A DNA stretch of 64,000 bases from Asticcacaulis benevestitus DSM 16100 = ATCC BAA-896 (lineage in GTDB: Bacteria; Pseudomonadota; Alphaproteobacteria; Caulobacterales; Caulobacteraceae). The notes beneath the pieces are model-generated. The model saw nothing but the letters and a program-made list of their open reading frames with translations. It was not told the origin of the DNA and did no database searches. Below are positions 34,624 to 45,167 of the stretch, piece after piece. Numbering within the stretch: the first letter of the stretch is position 1; every line of letters starts with the position of its first letter. The stretch covers positions 496,001-560,000 of the forward strand of contig NZ_AQWM01000001.1 in NCBI RefSeq assembly GCF_000376105.1. Direction: 5' to 3'. The translations under genes were made by a program, and so were the position numbers.

Positions 34624-35640
34624 TCAGGCTTCCAGATAGACGTCGGTGTACAGTTCGGACGGATCGGGCTCAGGGCTGGTCTGGGCGAACTCAACCGCCT
34701 CCAGCACGATGGCCTTGATCTCGTTGTCGATGGTCTTGATGTCGTCTTCGCTCACGCCGGCTTGTTGCAGCATGGTCTTGACGTGATCAATCGGGTCGCG
34801 CGTCGTCTTGACCTCGTCGACCTCTTCCTTGGAACGGTACTTGGCCGGATCGGACATCGAGTGACCGCGATAACGGTAGGTCTTCATCTCTAAGATGTAG
34901 GGGCCCTTGCCGGAACGGGCGTGCTCGGCGGCGCGTTCGGCGGCTTCCTTGACGGCGAACACGTCCATACCATCGACCGTTTCACCGGGGATGCCGAAGG
35001 ACGAGCCGCGTTGCGACAGGTTGACCGTGGCCGAAGCGCGGGCCAGCGCGGTGCCCATAGCGTATTCGTTGTTTTCGATCACATACACGACCGGCAGCTT
35101 CCAAAGCTGGGCCATGTTGAAGCTCTCGTAAACCTGGCCCTGGTTGGCGGCGCCGTCACCGAAGTAGGTGAAGGAGACATTGCCGTTTTGCTTGTAGAAG
35201 TCGGCGAAGGCCAGACCGGTGCCGAGGGATACCTGCGCACCGACGATGCCGTGACCGCCGAAGAAGCCGGTCTCGATGTCGAACATGTGCATCGAACCGC
35301 CCTTGCCTTTCGACGAACCGCCGGAACGTCCGGTCAGTTCGGCCATGACGGCGTTGGGGTCCATGCCGGCGGCCAGCATGTGGCCGTGGTCACGATAGCC
35401 GGTGATCACCTGATCGCCGTCCTTCGAGGCGGCTTCCATGCCAACAGCGACAGCTTCCTGGCCGATATAGAGGTGGCAGAAACCACCGATCAGGCCCATG
35501 CCGTAGAGCTGGCCGGCACGCTCTTCAAAGCGGCGGATCAGCACCATCTGGCGATAATATTTCAGCAGGTCGTCCCTGGAGACATTGCTCAGCTTTTTGC
35601 CACTATCGGTCTTGCTGTCTTTCTGGGCGGCACGCGCCAT
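34624..35640 (-). CDS. pdhA: Pyruvate dehydrogenase E1 alpha
   Basis: A 338-residue ThDP-binding subunit. Signatures: MVLIRRFEERAGQLYGMGLIGGFCHLYIGQEA, the GHGIVGAQVSLGTGLAFA segment, the ThDP motif GDGAANQGQVYESFNMA and YRYRGHSMSDPAKYR phosphorylation-loop region. The ATG at 35640 is preferred to that at 35646, since GGGAG is then six bases away. First gene of the operon; three bases separate it from pdhB. The 180 bases upstream hold its promoter. Confidence 0.97.
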   Translation of the reverse strand: MARAAQKDSKTDSGKKLSNVSRDDLLKYYRQMVLIRRFEERAGQLYGMGLIGGFCHLYIGQEAVAVGMEAASKDGDQVITGYRDHGHMLAAGMDPNAVMAELTGRSGGSSKGKGGSMHMFDIETGFFGGHGIVGAQVSLGTGLAFADFYKQNGNVSFTYFGDGAANQGQVYESFNMAQLWKLPVVYVIENNEYAMGTALARASATVNLSQRGSSFGIPGETVDGMDVFAVKEAAERAAEHARSGKGPYILEMKTYRYRGHSMSDPAKYRSKEEVDEVKTTRDPIDHVKTMLQQAGVSEDDIKTIDNEIKAIVLEAVEFAQTSPEPDPSELYTDVYLEA

Positions 35641-35818
35641 GGACATCTCCCATTACAAAAACTATGGCCGGTGTATCGCCGGCTTAAAAATGGCGGCACT
35701 TTTAGCGGTGGCGCGCTGGGTTCTGTCGCCCGGGCCTTACATGGTGCGCGCACATCGCAAATCAAAGGCACACTTCCTTTATGAGAAGCCTGCCTTCGCG
35801 TAAAGAGCTAAAGACTGA

Positions 35819-36175
35819 TCAGGAGTTAGCGTTCTGGACGATAGGGCCACGAATAACGTAGGCCTTGGGCTCGGAAAGGCCCAAAAGCACGCGCGCACGC
35901 TCTTCAAGTAAATCCTTGGAGAGGTTGTCAGTGCGCAAGTATTTGGCGCGCGCTTCCAGATCAGCACGTTCGGTTTTGAGTTGTGCGAGCTGCTGCTCCT
36001 TGACGACCAGGTCGCGATCACGCGATTCCTGAGAAAAGAACCCCTTGTCGCCGGTCAGATACTGAACGCATACATAGGTGAGCACGAGTGTGATAATAGC
36101 GGTGGGCAAATAAGGCCTCAATCGGAACAACACTATTTGAGCCCTTTCTGGACTGCGGTAACACGTGAAGGCCAT
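35819..36175 (-). CDS. ftsB: Septum-formation protein FtsB/DivIC
   Basis: A 118-residue bitopic cell-division protein. One membrane helix (LPTAIITLVLTYVCVQYL, about 24-41) is followed by a coiled coil rich in Glu/Lys/Leu (EQQLAQLKTERADLEARAKYLR) and the conserved C-terminal ERARVLLGLSEPKAYVIR. It binds FtsL and FtsQ at the septum. Start at ATG 36175 has GAGGG at good spacing; a GTG 14 codons in (36133) would also suit the family length. It sits between eno and pdhA, as in Caulobacter relatives. Confidence 0.88.
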   Translation of the reverse strand: MAFTCYRSPERAQIVLFRLRPYLPTAIITLVLTYVCVQYLTGDKGFFSQESRDRDLVVKEQQLAQLKTERADLEARAKYLRTDNLSKDLLEERARVLLGLSEPKAYVIRGPIVQNANS

Positions 36176-36505
36176 TTTTGGGCCCTCGCAGTTAACATAG
36201 TGTTACCAAACATGTCGGCGCACACAGAAGAATTTATCGAAACAGCGTTCGCAAAAGACTGATTTATCACGGCGTTTTTATCATTGTTGTCAAAACTTGA
36301 AGGATGACACAGGGCTGGAAGCCAGGAGTCCCGCCGGAGACCGATTCCATACCGCTGCCTTGCTCCTGCTTTTAGATCAAAACGGTTAACCAACACTCAC
36401 CATAACGGACGAAATTAGCGGCTTGCCCGATAAAGCTGTTTGGGTCTAACCTACCAAAATGTAATCGGTTACAATGCCTGATAGCCGAGAGAGGGGGGAA
36501 TCGCT
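36176..36505. other. 330-base divergent intergenic region between ftsB and the NagX-like gene
   Basis: No coding sequence with support was found; the short frames here lack starts, ribosome sites and family similarity. It must hold the ftsB promoter (minus strand) and the promoter of the NagX-like gene (plus strand). A LacI-type dyad is at 36460-36473 and a GAGAGAGGGGG ribosome site directly precedes the ATG at 36506. Otherwise nothing recognisable. Confidence 0.6.
36460..36473. promoter_or_regulatory. LacI-family-like operator
   Basis: TGTAATCGGTTACA is a dyad with half sites TGTAATC and TGTAACC (one mismatch) centred on a CG step, as in LacI/GntR-subfamily operators. It is 33 bases before the start of the NagX-like gene. 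No LacI-type gene is in the window, so any regulator is encoded elsewhere. Confidence 0.5.
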
Positions 36506-37663
36506 ATGTCATCACAAACCCATCGCTGGGAATCGCTCGATCTCCTGCGGGGCCTCAGCATCATGGGCATGTTGCTCAACCTGGTGCCCGGCGCATGGGA
36601 TAAGCAGTATAGCTGGCTGGTTCATGCCAAATGGGAGGGCTGGCAACCGATCGATATGGTGGCGCCGGCCTTTCTGTTCTGTATCGGCGCCGCCCTGCCC
36701 TTTTCGCTGCAAAGCCGGTTTATCAAGGGCGAAACCAAGGGCGCGATAGCGCGGCATATCTTATGGCGCGCCCTGGCCCTGATCGCGCTGGGCCTGTTTC
36801 TGAATGCCTACCCCACCTTCGATTTCGCGCATATGCGCCTGCCCGGCGTGCTGCAGCGGATCGGCATCGCGTTTGCGGTTGTCGGCCTGTTCGTGCTGCT
36901 GACAACGCGGCGTGGCGCTCAGGGCGCAGAGTTTTCGCTCAAGGCCGTGGTCGGCGCTGTTGCGTTCGTGATGTTGCCTTACTGGGCGCTGCTCCAGTTT
37001 GTTCCGGTGCCGGGTTTCGGCGCACCGCGTTTCGACCCTGTAGGTAGCTGGCCCTCCTATATAGACCGCAGCGTCTTTGGCGTGCCGCATATGTTTGTGT
37101 GGTGGCCGGTCGATGGCAAGGTGGTCTTCGATCCGGATGGCCTGCTGAGCACCTGGCCGGTTTGCGCCACCATGCTGCTGGGCGTACTGACGGGACTCAC
37201 TTACAAAAGCGGTTTACGACGCCCAATCTTAACGGCGGGCGCGGCGGGCAGCCTTATGATGCTCCTGGCCTACGGCCTGAGCGGTGTTTGTCCGATCATC
37301 AAGAATATCTGGACGCCGACCTTTATCCTGCTCAGCGGCGGCTATGCTCTGGTGGTCCTGGGGGTGTTAATGGCAGCCGTTGAGCGTCTGGATATCGGAC
37401 GTTTCCTGTTCCCGGTAAAGGTCTTCGGCGCCAACCCGCTGCTGGCCTATCTGATATGCTTCCTGTGCGCGCCGCTGGTGAACATGAACTGGATACCCTC
37501 GGCCGAGTTTGGCCGCATCGGCTTGCCGTTCGCCAGTCAGTTGACCGCCAAAGGCGTCATCGACCTCTATCTGGCCTCACTGCTGTTCAGTTGCGCCTAT
37601 CTGGCGGTTGTGTTCGTCATCCTGTGGATCTGCTATCGCAAGCGGTGGTTCCTGCGCCTGTAG
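36506..37663 (+). CDS. NagX-like / DUF5009 membrane acyltransferase (heparan-alpha-glucosaminide N-acetyltransferase family)
   Basis: A 385-residue protein with about 10 membrane helices. The opening RWESLDLLRGLSIMGMLLNLVPG, then WQPIDMVAPAFLFCIGAALPFSL, FDFAHMRLPGVLQRIGIAFA and late KVFGANPLLAYL match bacterial relatives of lysosomal HGSNAT (YeiB/NagX/DUF5009). These occur in N-acetylglucosamine and glycan utilisation regulons, but no nag genes are near. A LacI-like operator lies upstream. Followed at once by composite element A and convergent with eno. Confidence 0.82.
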   Translation: MSSQTHRWESLDLLRGLSIMGMLLNLVPGAWDKQYSWLVHAKWEGWQPIDMVAPAFLFCIGAALPFSLQSRFIKGETKGAIARHILWRALALIALGLFLNAYPTFDFAHMRLPGVLQRIGIAFAVVGLFVLLTTRRGAQGAEFSLKAVVGAVAFVMLPYWALLQFVPVPGFGAPRFDPVGSWPSYIDRSVFGVPHMFVWWPVDGKVVFDPDGLLSTWPVCATMLLGVLTGLTYKSGLRRPILTAGAAGSLMMLLAYGLSGVCPIIKNIWTPTFILLSGGYALVVLGVLMAAVERLDIGRFLFPVKVFGANPLLAYLICFLCAPLVNMNWIPSAEFGRIGLPFASQLTAKGVIDLYLASLLFSCAYLAVVFVILWICYRKRWFLRL

Positions 37664-37664
37664 G

Positions 37665-37792
37665 GTTATGGGGCGTGGGGTCTGCGACCCCACAAACCTT
37701 GCCTTATTCAAAAGAAAAGCCCGGTCCAAAAGACCGGGCTTTTCTTTTGAAAGAGATGAAGACTTGGGGCCACGGGCCCCAAACCCCATAAC
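37665..37792. repeat. Composite three-hairpin intergenic element A
   Basis: It fills the gap between the convergent NagX-like gene and eno. Outer inverted repeat GTTATGGGG (37665-37673) / CCCCATAAC (37784-37792). Left hairpin GTGGGGTC-TGC-GACCCCAC (37675-37693). Centre: terminator stem 37709-37749. Right hairpin TTGGGGCC-ACG-GGCCCCAA (37764-37782). The arms touch the stop codons of both genes within one base. Elements B and C share this layout with different stem sequences. Confidence 0.85.
37709..37749. terminator. Bidirectional terminator, core of element A
   Basis: An 18-bp perfect stem (37709-37726 with 37732-37749), five-base loop, GC core CCCGGTC flanked by A-rich 5' and T-rich 3' arms, which gives a U-rich RNA end in both directions. 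It serves the NagX-like gene and eno. Confidence 0.92.
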
Positions 37793-39094
<1,302 letters not shown>

Positions 39095-39234
39095 TCATAG
39101 GATTTTGCAGGGCTGCTATAGCGAGGTGCGCCGCCGATGACAAGCGCGGCCTGAAACCATCTCGGCATGGCGGCGAATTGAATCCTTACAGGCCGCCCTC
39201 CAGACTGACTTGACAATCCTTTATGGAGACGGAC

Positions 39235-39483
39235 ATGACCGAAGAAACCACTGAGTATCTAAAGGACGGCGACCGCGTCAGCCATACCGAAAAGGGCCTC
39301 GGTACCGTCAACATTAATCCGCAAGACGACGATATTGTTGTGTCCGACAAGGAGGCCCGCAAGGATACACCGCAGACCGTCTATGTCGTGTGGGATGATG
39401 ACCGCTTTCCGGTCGGCAATGTGCCGCGCGGCGAACTGGAAAAGGTGCCGGATGCGGCGGCAGCCATTTCAACCGGCGTGTGA
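39235..39483 (+). CDS. Small acidic hypothetical protein
   Basis: 82 residues from ATG 39235, with GGAG six bases upstream (the ATG four codons earlier overlaps that site). Acidic, soluble, no signal peptide. The sequence LKDGDRVSHTEKGLGTVN and a late YVVWDDDRFPVGNVPRGELE suggest an SH3-like beta barrel such as is seen in KOW-like or CarD-N-like small domains: DRVxHxxxGxGTV is reminiscent of those folds. No function can be given. Confidence 0.6.
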   Translation: MTEETTEYLKDGDRVSHTEKGLGTVNINPQDDDIVVSDKEARKDTPQTVYVVWDDDRFPVGNVPRGELEKVPDAAAAISTGV

Positions 39484-39556
39484 CGCCACCTTCAGCGTCA
39501 ACGGCATCAATACCACCCTGCTACCACGCGCCGGTCTGGATCGAGCCCGATGAGCC

Positions 39557-40069
39557 TTAAGGCTTCACCGCATAACCATCGCTGGCGCTGACCCACAGGA
39601 CGGTCTGGTCATCGTCGGGCTGTGGCACACCGTCCATCGTCGCCTTGGCGGTCAGCAGCGGGCCTGGACCTTCGTAGCGCGTGCAGATGTCACGATCTAG
39701 CACAGGCGTGAGCGCTGTCACCAGTTGTTCCATAAACGGCGCGGCCTGTTCGGGCGGTACGGCCTGCGCGTTGGCGCTCAGTTTGGCGGTACGGATATTG
39801 GCTTCGGTAATGGCGCCGCAGACAGCACCATCGCGCATAGTGACATCGGCGACCGTCTCGAGAAGAGTCACAGGCGATGCCTTTACCAGCACGATGACGG
39901 TATTGGCGAAGGTGCCGTTACCCTTCGCCGTGTAGATCGCCAGCGACTTGCACGACTTCGCCGCCGTATTGGGCGAATAGCACTGCATCTGGCCCCTGGC
40001 CGCGGGGGCGATCGGATCGGGATAGGCCGAAGCGCTTAAGGCCGCGGCCGTGAGCATAGCAACAAACAT
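39557..40069 (-). CDS. Exported hypothetical protein
   Basis: 170 residues; signal peptide MFVAMLTAAALSASAYP. The mature part has four cysteines (QCYS, SCKS, VCGA, DICTRYEG) likely forming two disulfides in the periplasm. AGGAG lies five bases before the ATG. No family recognised. It follows rpmF on the same strand but is separated from it by a terminator, so it has its own promoter. Confidence 0.65.
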   Translation of the reverse strand: MFVAMLTAAALSASAYPDPIAPAARGQMQCYSPNTAAKSCKSLAIYTAKGNGTFANTVIVLVKASPVTLLETVADVTMRDGAVCGAITEANIRTAKLSANAQAVPPEQAAPFMEQLVTALTPVLDRDICTRYEGPGPLLTAKATMDGVPQPDDDQTVLWVSASDGYAVKP

Positions 40070-40216
40070 GTAAACTCCTATCGGCAGCCTTGGCTCAATC
40101 AGGTTTGCTGCCAGATCATCAACTCAGGGCTAACAGTCCTGATCGACCTTTTTGGCGAAACCATGGCCCCTGCGATCGTTTCAAGCGAAGTCATACCGGC
40201 TTAAGGCGCACGAAAA

Positions 40217-40244
40217 AACGCGGTTCCGTTTCCGAAACCGCGTT
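40217..40244 (-). terminator. Rho-independent terminator after rpmF
   Basis: AACGCGGTT (40217-40225) pairs with AACCGCGTT (40236-40244). Read on the minus strand, the stem is followed by a run of six T. It lies about 65 bases downstream of the rpmF stop. Confidence 0.85.
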
Positions 40245-40307
40245 CAAATTTCTGCTTTTTATTTTGCCGCCATTTTTATTAAACGGCTTGAGCTAAGCTG
40301 ATACAGC

Positions 40308-40490
40308 TTAGTCCTTCTTCGGCGTAATAACCTGACGGCCCTTATACATGCCGGTCTTCAGATCGACATGGTGAGGACGGCGCAGTTCGCCGGTGTCCTT
40401 GTCTTCGGTATAGGCATTGGGGCCCAGCGCATCATGCGAACGACGCATATTGCGGCGTGAGGGCGAAACTTTACGCTTAGGAACGGCCAT
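40308..40490 (-). CDS. rpmF: 50S ribosomal protein L32
   Basis: 60 residues, basic, with the alphaproteobacterial L32 pattern [22 protein letters not shown] and [16 protein letters not shown]. The zinc-binding cysteines seen in some bacteria are absent, as is usual in this class. Monocistronic, with its own terminator. Confidence 0.97.
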   Translation of the reverse strand: MAVPKRKVSPSRRNMRRSHDALGPNAYTEDKDTGELRRPHHVDLKTGMYKGRQVITPKKD

Positions 40491-40643
40491 TTCCGTGTCT
40501 CTCTCAAGTCAAGGGCCCGAACCAGAAAGGCAATCAGGCACAAAATAGGGTGGCGACGCACACGAAGTGAGTCAGAAGGCGCGCCTTATGCCTCATGTTC
40601 CCCGCCTGATCAAGCACCAATTGCACTTTTTGGTCCGTCATAG

Positions 40644-41216
40644 TCAGGAAAGGCCATTGGCGTTCATGGCCTGCGCTAGTGGATCGTTATCCGGCAACGG
40701 ACTTCGCATAACGCTTTCGATATGCAAGCGAGCCATTTCCAGCCGTTTTTCGTCATGGCTTTTCGGCGAGATCAGCCGGCGGCCGTCTTTCAGGGTCACG
40801 ATCAGACCATGCGTCACACGGCTGCCCTTGCGCTCATGGTCATAACTATGCTGCGCGACGTCGCGGATATCCTCCGCCATGATATGATGGGTTTTGCGCC
40901 ACGAGGTCAGACTGAGCAGACGTATGCGGATATGGCCATCGCCGATATGCCATTCACGGTGGCGCCCGACACAGGCCCACAGGACAATGCCGAGTGCCAG
41001 CGGCAGGGCGATCATATTCATCAGGATAAAGCCGAACGGCGGCATCTTGCCGGCTTCGATCAGCGCCCAGTCGCTATAATCACTGGCAATAGCCGCCGCG
41101 GCCAGCATGACGCCAACCAGTATATAGAGGAAGCGCGGCAACAGCCCAAGCTCGTCCTTCAGTGTCATGATACCCACCCTTTTGCGCCAATATAGCGCAA
41201 AGGGCAGATTTGTCAT
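40644..41216 (-). CDS. Membrane protein with PH-like domain, unknown function
   Basis: About 190 residues from ATG 41216, which has GAAGG upstream and touches the ridA stop; ATG 41168 is an alternative and would drop 16 residues. Two membrane helices (near 32-50 and 65-90) precede a soluble part with strands HIRIRLLSLTSWRKTHHIMAEDIRDV and VTLKDGRRLISP, a pattern seen in bacterial PH-domain proteins. Probably translationally coupled to ridA. Confidence 0.65.
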   Translation of the reverse strand: MTNLPFALYWRKRVGIMTLKDELGLLPRFLYILVGVMLAAAAIASDYSDWALIEAGKMPPFGFILMNMIALPLALGIVLWACVGRHREWHIGDGHIRIRLLSLTSWRKTHHIMAEDIRDVAQHSYDHERKGSRVTHGLIVTLKDGRRLISPKSHDEKRLEMARLHIESVMRSPLPDNDPLAQAMNANGLS

Positions 41217-41218
41217 GT

Positions 41219-41605
41219 CTAGCCTTCGATCTGGGCCGAGGCTTCGATCTCGACCAGCCATTCCGGATTGATCAGGCCGCTTGTGCCGATGAAGCTGGAG
41301 GCCGGACGAATCTCGCCGAAGATTTCCCCGTGCGCCCTGGCGGCATCTTTCCACAGCGACATGTCGGTCAGGAAGATGCGGGTGCGGATGATGTCGGAGG
41401 CCTTGCCGCCGGCGTCTTCCACCGCCTTGACGATGATGCCAAGTGCGGCCTTGGTCTGGGCGTAGCAGTCACCGACACCGGCAGTCTGGCCGTCTACAAC
41501 CGGCGCTGTGCCCGACACTTCGATGCGGTTACCCGAACGAACGGCGCGGGAGAAACCGATTTCGCCCTCGAAAGGCGAACCGGACGTGATCAATTGGCGG
41601 GTCAT
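41219..41605 (-). CDS. RidA/YER057c/UK114-family protein
   Basis: 128 residues. The Rid fold is seen in GSPFEGEIGFSRAVRSGNRIEVSGTAPV and the C-terminal AHGEIFGEIRPASSFIGTSGLINPEWLVEIEA. The arginine of the RxxF deaminase site (I-RPASS) is present, so imine/enamine deaminase activity is possible, although the subfamily is not archetypal RidA. Sits 15 bases downstream of pyrG on the same strand. Confidence 0.88.
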   Translation of the reverse strand: MTRQLITSGSPFEGEIGFSRAVRSGNRIEVSGTAPVVDGQTAGVGDCYAQTKAALGIIVKAVEDAGGKASDIIRTRIFLTDMSLWKDAARAHGEIFGEIRPASSFIGTSGLINPEWLVEIEASAQIEG

Positions 41606-41620
41606 GTGTAAATCCTCAGT

Positions 41621-43255
41621 TTAGACGAGACGCGAGCGCACCTTGGCGGCGGCGATGAAACTCTGGAACAACGGGTGCGGCGCGAAGGGGCGGCTTTTGA
41701 GTTCCGGGTGATACTGCACGCCGATAAACCACGGATGCTCCGGGCGCTCGACGATTTCCGGCAGGAGGCCATCGGGCGACATGCCGGAGAAGCGAAGACC
41801 GCAGTCTTCCAGACGCTCGATATAGTCGCGGTTGACTTCGTAACGGTGACGGTGACGCTCGGATACGTCGACGCCGCCATAGATTTCCGCGACCTTGGAG
41901 CCTTCCTTGAGCTTGGCCTCGAAAGCGCCCAGACGCATCGTGCCGCCGAGATTGCCTCCGGCGGCGCGCTGGGTCAGTTCGTTACCGTTCAGCCATTCGG
42001 TCATCAGGCCGACCACCGGCTCGGTGGTGAGGCCAAATTCGGTCGATGAGGCTTCCTTGATGCCGGCCAGGTGGCGCGCCGTTTCCAGCACCGCCATCTG
42101 CATACCGAAACAGATGCCGAAATAGGGCACATTGTTCTCTCGGGCAAATCGCGCCGCTTCAATCTTGCCAAGTGCGCCGCGTTCACCGAAGCCGCCGGGC
42201 ACCAGAATGGCATGGACGTTCTCAAGGCGTTCGATCACCGCATCCGGCGCACCTTCAAAGGTCTCCGATTCAACCCAGTCGATGCGGACGCGCACATTGT
42301 TGGCCATGCCGCCGTGATAGAGCGCTTCGATCAGCGACTTGTAGGCGTCCTTGAGCACGGTGTACTTGCCGACTACGGCGATGGAGACTTCCCCGTCCGG
42401 ATAGGCATAGCGCTGGGTGATGTCCTTCCACATGGCGAGATCCGGCGCCTTGGCGTCTTCGATACCGAACACGCTCAGCACTTCGGTATCAAGGCCCTGC
42501 TTGTGGTAATCGATCGGCACGGCGTAGATATTGTCGGAATCCATCGCCTGAATGACGGCGGTTTCGCGGACATTACAGAACAGGCCGATCTTGCGGCGTT
42601 CTTCGGCGGGGATTTCCTGTTCGCAGCGGCACAGCAGGATATCAGGCTGAATGCCGATCGAGCGTAGTTCTTTCACCGAGTGCTGGGTCGGCTTGGTCTT
42701 CATCTCGCCGGCCGTCTTGACGAACGGCAACAAAGTCAGATGGATGAAGCAGCACTGGCGGCGCGGCAGTTCCTGGCCAAGCTGGCGGATGGCTTCAAAG
42801 AACGGCAGGCCTTCGATATCGCCGACCGTACCGCCGATTTCGACAAGGATAAAGTCGGCGTCGCCCTGATCGGACACCACGAACTGTTTGATCTGGTCGG
42901 TGACGTGCGGCACCACCTGCACGGTCGCGCCGAGATAATCGCCACGGCGTTCTTTCTCGATGATGTTGGAATAGATGCGGCCGGTAGTGATGTTGTCGGT
43001 CTTGCGGGCGTTGACGCCGGTAAAGCGCTCATAGTGGCCGAGGTCAAGGTCGGTTTCGGCGCCATCGTCGGTGACGAAGACTTCGCCGTGCTGATAAGGC
43101 GACATCGTGCCCGGATCGACGTTCAGATAGGGGTCCAGCTTGCGGAGTCGCACCTTGAAGCCCCGGGCCTGGAGCAATGCCCCCAGAGCCGCCGACGCCA
43201 AGCCCTTGCCAAGCGAGGAAACCACCCCGCCAGTGATGAAAACGAAACGGGCCAT
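41621..43255 (-). CDS. pyrG: CTP synthase
   Basis: A 544-residue amidotransferase making CTP from UTP, ATP and glutamine. The synthase domain opens [20 protein letters not shown] with the P-loop and has [19 protein letters not shown]; the C-terminal class I glutaminase has the Cys nucleophile in FGICFGMQ (near 381) and the His-Glu pair in [12 protein letters not shown]. Full length. In Caulobacter the homologue also shapes the cell by filament formation. Confidence 0.98.
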   Translation of the reverse strand: MARFVFITGGVVSSLGKGLASAALGALLQARGFKVRLRKLDPYLNVDPGTMSPYQHGEVFVTDDGAETDLDLGHYERFTGVNARKTDNITTGRIYSNIIEKERRGDYLGATVQVVPHVTDQIKQFVVSDQGDADFILVEIGGTVGDIEGLPFFEAIRQLGQELPRRQCCFIHLTLLPFVKTAGEMKTKPTQHSVKELRSIGIQPDILLCRCEQEIPAEERRKIGLFCNVRETAVIQAMDSDNIYAVPIDYHKQGLDTEVLSVFGIEDAKAPDLAMWKDITQRYAYPDGEVSIAVVGKYTVLKDAYKSLIEALYHGGMANNVRVRIDWVESETFEGAPDAVIERLENVHAILVPGGFGERGALGKIEAARFARENNVPYFGICFGMQMAVLETARHLAGIKEASSTEFGLTTEPVVGLMTEWLNGNELTQRAAGGNLGGTMRLGAFEAKLKEGSKVAEIYGGVDVSERHRHRYEVNRDYIERLEDCGLRFSGMSPDGLLPEIVERPEHPWFIGVQYHPELKSRPFAPHPLFQSFIAAAKVRSRLV

Positions 43256-43356
43256 ATCAGACTCTTACCATAAAATTAGAGATGACCCACGGAGCTTAGC
43301 ACTCCATGGGCCGAAAACAGTGTGTATTAGTGTGGGCGTGAGCCCAAAAAAAACGC

Positions 43357-43908
43357 TTAACGCGAAGCCGATGACGAAGCCGCCGAAGACTGCCAGATGC
43401 CTTCCTTGGCCTTCTCGACCTGCTTCGAGGACGCCGCTGACGAAGCCGCCGGATTGGCCGGCAGCTTGAGCGGTGCCGGCAGGGCTGCGGGCTTGGAAGC
43501 GGAGGGTTGTGTCTGTTGTTGCGGCGTGGCCGTTGCAGGCGCCGGAGCACCGGCCAGGGGCAGATCGCTCAGCGAAGGCGCGGCCGAGCTGGTTTGCGCG
43601 GCGGCGGGCGCTGCCGGTTGTGCCGACTTGTCGATCGTCAGGCCGGTCGTATCCACCTTATCGACGGCCGAGGTCGTCTTTTGTGAATAGTTGCCGACAA
43701 TGGTCAGGCCAATGGAATTGGCGAAGAAGATAAAAGCCAGGATCGCGGTCGCCTTGGTCAGAAGATTGCCTGCGCCGCGGGCCGACATGAAGCCCGAAGG
43801 TCCGCCGCCCATGCCGAGCGCGCCGCCTTCGGAGCGCTGGATGAGAATCAGGCCCGCCATGGAGACGCTGACGATGATTTGGACGGTCAAAAGTATATAA
43901 AACAGCAT
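43357..43908 (-). CDS. secG: Preprotein translocase subunit SecG
   Basis: 183 residues; two membrane helices (3-22 and 52-75) enclose the hallmark LIQRSEGGALGMGGGPSGFMSARG. The C-terminal 100 residues form a long Pro/Ala/Ser/Gln-rich tail, typical for alphaproteobacterial SecG but of no known function. Lies between tpiA and pyrG on one strand, the common tpiA-secG-pyrG order. Confidence 0.95.
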   Translation of the reverse strand: MLFYILLTVQIIVSVSMAGLILIQRSEGGALGMGGGPSGFMSARGAGNLLTKATAILAFIFFANSIGLTIVGNYSQKTTSAVDKVDTTGLTIDKSAQPAAPAAAQTSSAAPSLSDLPLAGAPAPATATPQQQTQPSASKPAALPAPLKLPANPAASSAASSKQVEKAKEGIWQSSAASSSASR

Positions 43909-44144
43909 GTCGGGTCTTTAGGTTCTTCTATAATCTTTTTCGCGGAAAGCGCCCGTTACCGGTCGCTCGGATGAGAAGTCGCACGCCCTTAGCATCCTCC
44001 GGCGCGAATGGCCATAGGGGTCTTGGATTGCACAACAGAAATATGATGCAGGCGGACGATTACAAGGGGGCGCATTTTTTATGCCCTGCCGCTTCATCGG
44101 TTTGAGGGCAAAAGCCGTTCAAGGTTCTCGTCATCTCTGCTTTA

Positions 44145-44894
44145 TTACACCGGTGCCGTATCGGCGGCCCTAATGATCGGCATAAAGTCCTCGACCGTCA
44201 GGGACGCACCGCCGACCAGCGCGCCGCCAACGCCTTCCAGCGCCAGCAGGTGCGCCGCATTGGAAGCCTTGACCGAGCCGCCATAAAGAACCTGCGGCGC
44301 ATTCGTGCCGAAATGCTTGTCGAGATGCTCCCGGATCAGGGCGAAGGCTTCAAGAATCTGCGCGTCCGACGCCACAAGCCCGGTGCCGATGGCCCAGACC
44401 GGCTCATACGACACATGAAACGCCTGACCTTTCAGGTCGCTCGTCACACTATCCGCCAATTGGCGCGACAGCACGGGAATCGTCAGGCCGGCCTGACGCT
44501 GGTCAAGGGTTTCGCCGATGCAGATGATCGGTTCCAGCCCGGCGCGCAAAGCCGCCAGCGACTTGCGCGCCACCAGGGCACACGGCTCCAGATGACCATG
44601 GCGGCGCTCGGAATGCCCCAGAATAACCATGGAAGCGCCGGCGTCTTTCAGCATGGGAGCCGAGATATCACCAGTATAGGCGCCTGAATCGGCGTGGTGG
44701 CAATCCTGCCCACCCAGGACAATGTCCGTACCTTGCAGGACATCGGCCATCAGCGGCAACAAGGTGGCCGGCGGAAACAGGGCGACGCGCGCCTGGAGCC
44801 CGCGGCTTTGTTCGGCAATGGTGCGGGCGATCGGGAGCGACGCCTTGACGCCGTTCATCTTCCAATTGGCCGCGATCAGGTGGGTTTGTGGCAT
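44145..44894 (-). CDS. tpiA: Triosephosphate isomerase
   Basis: About 249 residues from ATG 44894 (ATG 44900 would add two). NWKMN (catalytic Lys), GHSERR (catalytic His), YEPVWAIGTG (catalytic Glu and loop 6) and YGGSVKASNA are all present. The segment after GHSERR (GHLEPCALVARK) departs somewhat from the usual consensus, but the site is intact. An open frame runs a further 90 codons upstream with no TIM similarity and is ignored. Confidence 0.96.
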   Translation of the reverse strand: MPQTHLIAANWKMNGVKASLPIARTIAEQSRGLQARVALFPPATLLPLMADVLQGTDIVLGGQDCHHADSGAYTGDISAPMLKDAGASMVILGHSERRHGHLEPCALVARKSLAALRAGLEPIICIGETLDQRQAGLTIPVLSRQLADSVTSDLKGQAFHVSYEPVWAIGTGLVASDAQILEAFALIREHLDKHFGTNAPQVLYGGSVKASNAAHLLALEGVGGALVGGASLTVEDFMPIIRAADTAPV

Positions 44895-45167
44895 TATCAT
44901 TCTTTTTGGGGCTGGCATTTCAGGTCTGCGTCCGGTCAGCGCACGCGCCTTCTGGTGAGGCCCTGTTGCGCCGGCGGTGTGTTCGCAGCGTAGAAAACAT
45001 AGACTGAGGCTGGCAGCCAAGCCAAGGAAAACTTGCCAAGAAAATCCTTGAAAGTCACAATTTCCCTTTGTAACAGCCTTATTCGTGCCGTAAGACACCA
45101 CCATATCTGCGCGCGTGCGCCAAAAAAGCGTGCCGGCTACTTTTGCGTCTACAGGATACATAAAGCG

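Noticed and set aside
35647-35818. Gap between pdhA and ftsB examined for a small RNA gene
   Set aside because: Short GC hairpins are present, but none has a T-run or a promoter that I could fix; treated as the pdh promoter region.
43909-44144. 236-base gap between secG and tpiA examined for a tRNA or small RNA
   Set aside because: No cloverleaf, no strong terminator with an upstream promoter; only AT-rich patches and a short frame.
44901-45161. N-terminal extension of tpiA
   Set aside because: About 90 open codons upstream of ATG 44894 have no TIM similarity and cover the divergent promoter region with ppiD.
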